DNA from: Niveispirillum sp.
GTDB taxonomy: Bacteria > Pseudomonadota > Alphaproteobacteria > Azospirillales > Azospirillaceae
DNA length: 5,910 nt
NCBI GenBank assembly: GCA_016463045.1
Contig: JAEMSB010000316.1
Span: forward strand, 1 to 5,910
Reading direction: 5' to 3'
The notes under the pieces were generated by a model that saw only the letters and a list, made by a program, of their open reading frames with translations, was not told the DNA's origin and ran no database searches. This document shows, piece by piece, positions 4,958-5,910 of the stretch. Within the stretch, counting starts at the first letter, position 1. The number at the start of each line of letters is the position of its first letter. A program made the position numbers and the translations under genes.

Positions 4958-5910
4958 ATGTTGCGCTTCATGCTGACCCCGCTTCGCTGGTTTTTCCGCT
5001 TCGTGCTTTATACCAGCGTGATCTTGACCCTGCTTGTGCTGTTGGCACCTTTTGCCTTTGACATTCCGGGGCGGGCGGAAAAGGTGCTGGCCACCATGAA
5101 TGCTGGCAACCTGCGTGGCATGCGGGTGCAGGCGCTGCCGGAATCAGTGCGGGGATTTCCGCCGGAACTGGAGATCAGGGACCTGCGCGTGACGGTACCA
5201 GGGCCACAGGGCGTGGCGGCAACCGCCATGACGGCGGCCAAGGTCCGCGTCGTCGTCAATGTTATGGAAAGCATGCTGCGTGGGCGCGTGGTCCTGGCGG
5301 CCATGGTGGAAAATCCTGTCATCTATGCCAACCAGCCCCTCAACCTGGGCGCCATCGCAACTGCCATCAGCGTCGCTACAGGCCTGCATACCCAGATACA
5401 GCTGGTGGGTGGCGAGGTCATCAATCCCGGCAGCCGGACGGTGGTGGCGCTTGGCGATGACACGCTGACCAATATCAATTCACGCTCCAGCGAGGATCAG
5501 CAGGTGGCCGAGGTGGTCCCCCAGGATGATCGGGGGGCCGCCTCCAACCTTGGGGGCGGTGGCGGCGGTGCGGGCGGCACCACGGGGGCGACGGCCGCCG
5601 GTGCTGGTGTTGGCGCTGGGGCCGTGGCTCCTGGCGTTGTTGCTGGTGTTGCGGCCGGTGTCGGCGGCAGCGTGGTGGCGGGTACTAGCGGCGGCGGTGG
5701 TCGGGGTCCGGGAACCACCCCAGGGGGAGGCGGCACAAATCCCGGCGGCGGCGGTACTGACCCTGGCGGCGGCACGAATCCCGGCGGTGGAGGTACCAAT
5801 CCGGGAGGGGGGGGCACGAACCCAGGTGGTGGTGGCACCAATCCGGGCGGTGGCGGCACGAACCCAGGTGGCGGCGGAATTGACCCCGGTGGTGGCACAT
5901 TGCCTGGTGG
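4958..5910 (+). CDS. Membrane-anchored AsmA-like protein with glycine-rich repeat region (3' end outside window)
   Basis: Open to the end of the window: 317 complete codons, no stop. Residues about 12-32 form a signal anchor (WFFRFVLYTSVILTLLVLLAPF) preceded by arginines, so the rest is probably periplasmic. Residues about 36-166 (LRGMRVQALPESVRGFPPELEIRDLRVTV..., then MLRGRVVLAAMVENPVIY) resemble the N-terminal repeats of AsmA/YhdP-type envelope proteins; this is a pattern judgement, not a hit. Residues 197-245 are Gly/Ala/Val-rich with glycines spaced like a glycine zipper. From about 256 the sequence is a GGGGTNP heptapeptide array reaching the window edge. ATG 4958 lacks a clear ribosome site; ATG 4970 is an alternative. 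The opposite strand has a long Pro-rich frame (5497-5898) that I treat as a shadow, because synonymous changes keep the plus-strand repeat constant. Confidence 0.72.
   Translation, partial: MLRFMLTPLRWFFRFVLYTSVILTLLVLLAPFAFDIPGRAEKVLATMNAGNLRGMRVQALPESVRGFPPELEIRDLRVTVPGPQGVAATAMTAAKVRVVVNVMESMLRGRVVLAAMVENPVIYANQPLNLGAIATAISVATGLHTQIQLVGGEVINPGSRTVVALGDDTLTNINSRSSEDQQVAEVVPQDDRGAASNLGGGGGGAGGTTGATAAGAGVGAGAVAPGVVAGVAAGVGGSVVAGTSGGGGRGPGTTPGGGGTNPGGGGTDPGGGTNPGGGGTNPGGGGTNPGGGGTNPGGGGTNPGGGGIDPGGGTLPG
5723..5910 (+). repeat. Coding minisatellite, 21-nt units encoding GGGGTNP
   Basis: Nine units and the start of a tenth. Unit starts are 5723, 5744, 5765, 5783, 5804, 5825, 5846, 5867, 5888 and 5906. 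Units 3 and 9 are 18 nt (one glycine fewer), so the reading frame is kept. The last three residues are TNP in units 1 and 3-7, TDP in 2, IDP in 8 and TLP in 9. Most nucleotide differences are synonymous (all four glycine codons, AAT/AAC, CCC/CCG/CCA). Units 4 and 6 end ACCAATCCG while 5 and 7 end ACGAACCCA, a 42-nt higher-order period. Confidence 0.93.

Noticed and set aside
5497..5898. Proline-rich minus-strand frame (PPPPGFV/PPPPGLV repeats)
   Set aside because: The plus frame has a membrane anchor and ordered domain leading into the repeat, and unit differences are mostly synonymous on plus but change F/L on minus.
5723..5910. CRISPR-like array
   Set aside because: Units are contiguous 21/18-nt coding repeats without spacers, in frame with a protein.

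Overview
The window is about 65% GC. The long genes use GC-rich third positions, and their families (an IlvE aminotransferase divergent from a PetP-like MarR gene, then an OmpR-type regulator and an EnvZ-type kinase) point to an alphaproteobacterium, most likely Rhodospirillales/Azospirillaceae. That placement is from family resemblance, not a search.

Left part (1-3603). A minus-strand branched-chain aminotransferase gene (36-932) is divergent from a plus-strand operon of three regulatory genes: a MarR-family regulator (1005-1496), an OmpR-family response regulator (1532-2239) and a membrane histidine kinase (2236-3603). The 72-bp divergent gap holds a good minus-strand promoter and a TGTTGT-N12-ACAACA inverted repeat that could be the MarR operator. 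The response-regulator Shine-Dalgarno sequence lies in the arm of a small hairpin. The kinase starts on a TTG that overlaps the regulator stop codon, so translation of the pair is probably coupled. The first 81 bases form a perfect 31-bp inverted repeat that copies the aminotransferase 3' end; this may be an assembly fold-back.

Middle (3604-4046). No intact gene is visible. The stretch holds a probable broken fragment of a PIN-domain (VapC-like) toxin gene and a run of inverted repeats at 3902-4028, the strongest being a 29-nt near-perfect palindrome at 3981-4009.

Right part (4047-5910). On the minus strand, in transcription order, are a 68-aa hypothetical gene (4585-4791), a tRNA-CAT gene with encoded CCA (4434-4508) under a near-consensus promoter and followed by a strong intrinsic terminator, and a small lipoprotein gene (4047-4331). 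On the plus strand, a gene starting at 4958 runs off the end of the window. It encodes a membrane-anchored, AsmA-like N-terminal region followed by an Ala/Gly-rich stretch and a tandem GGGGTNP heptapeptide array. No complete new defence or mobile system is visible. The most distinctive items are the glycine-repeat protein, the terminal inverted repeat, the hairpin cluster and the PIN remnant.
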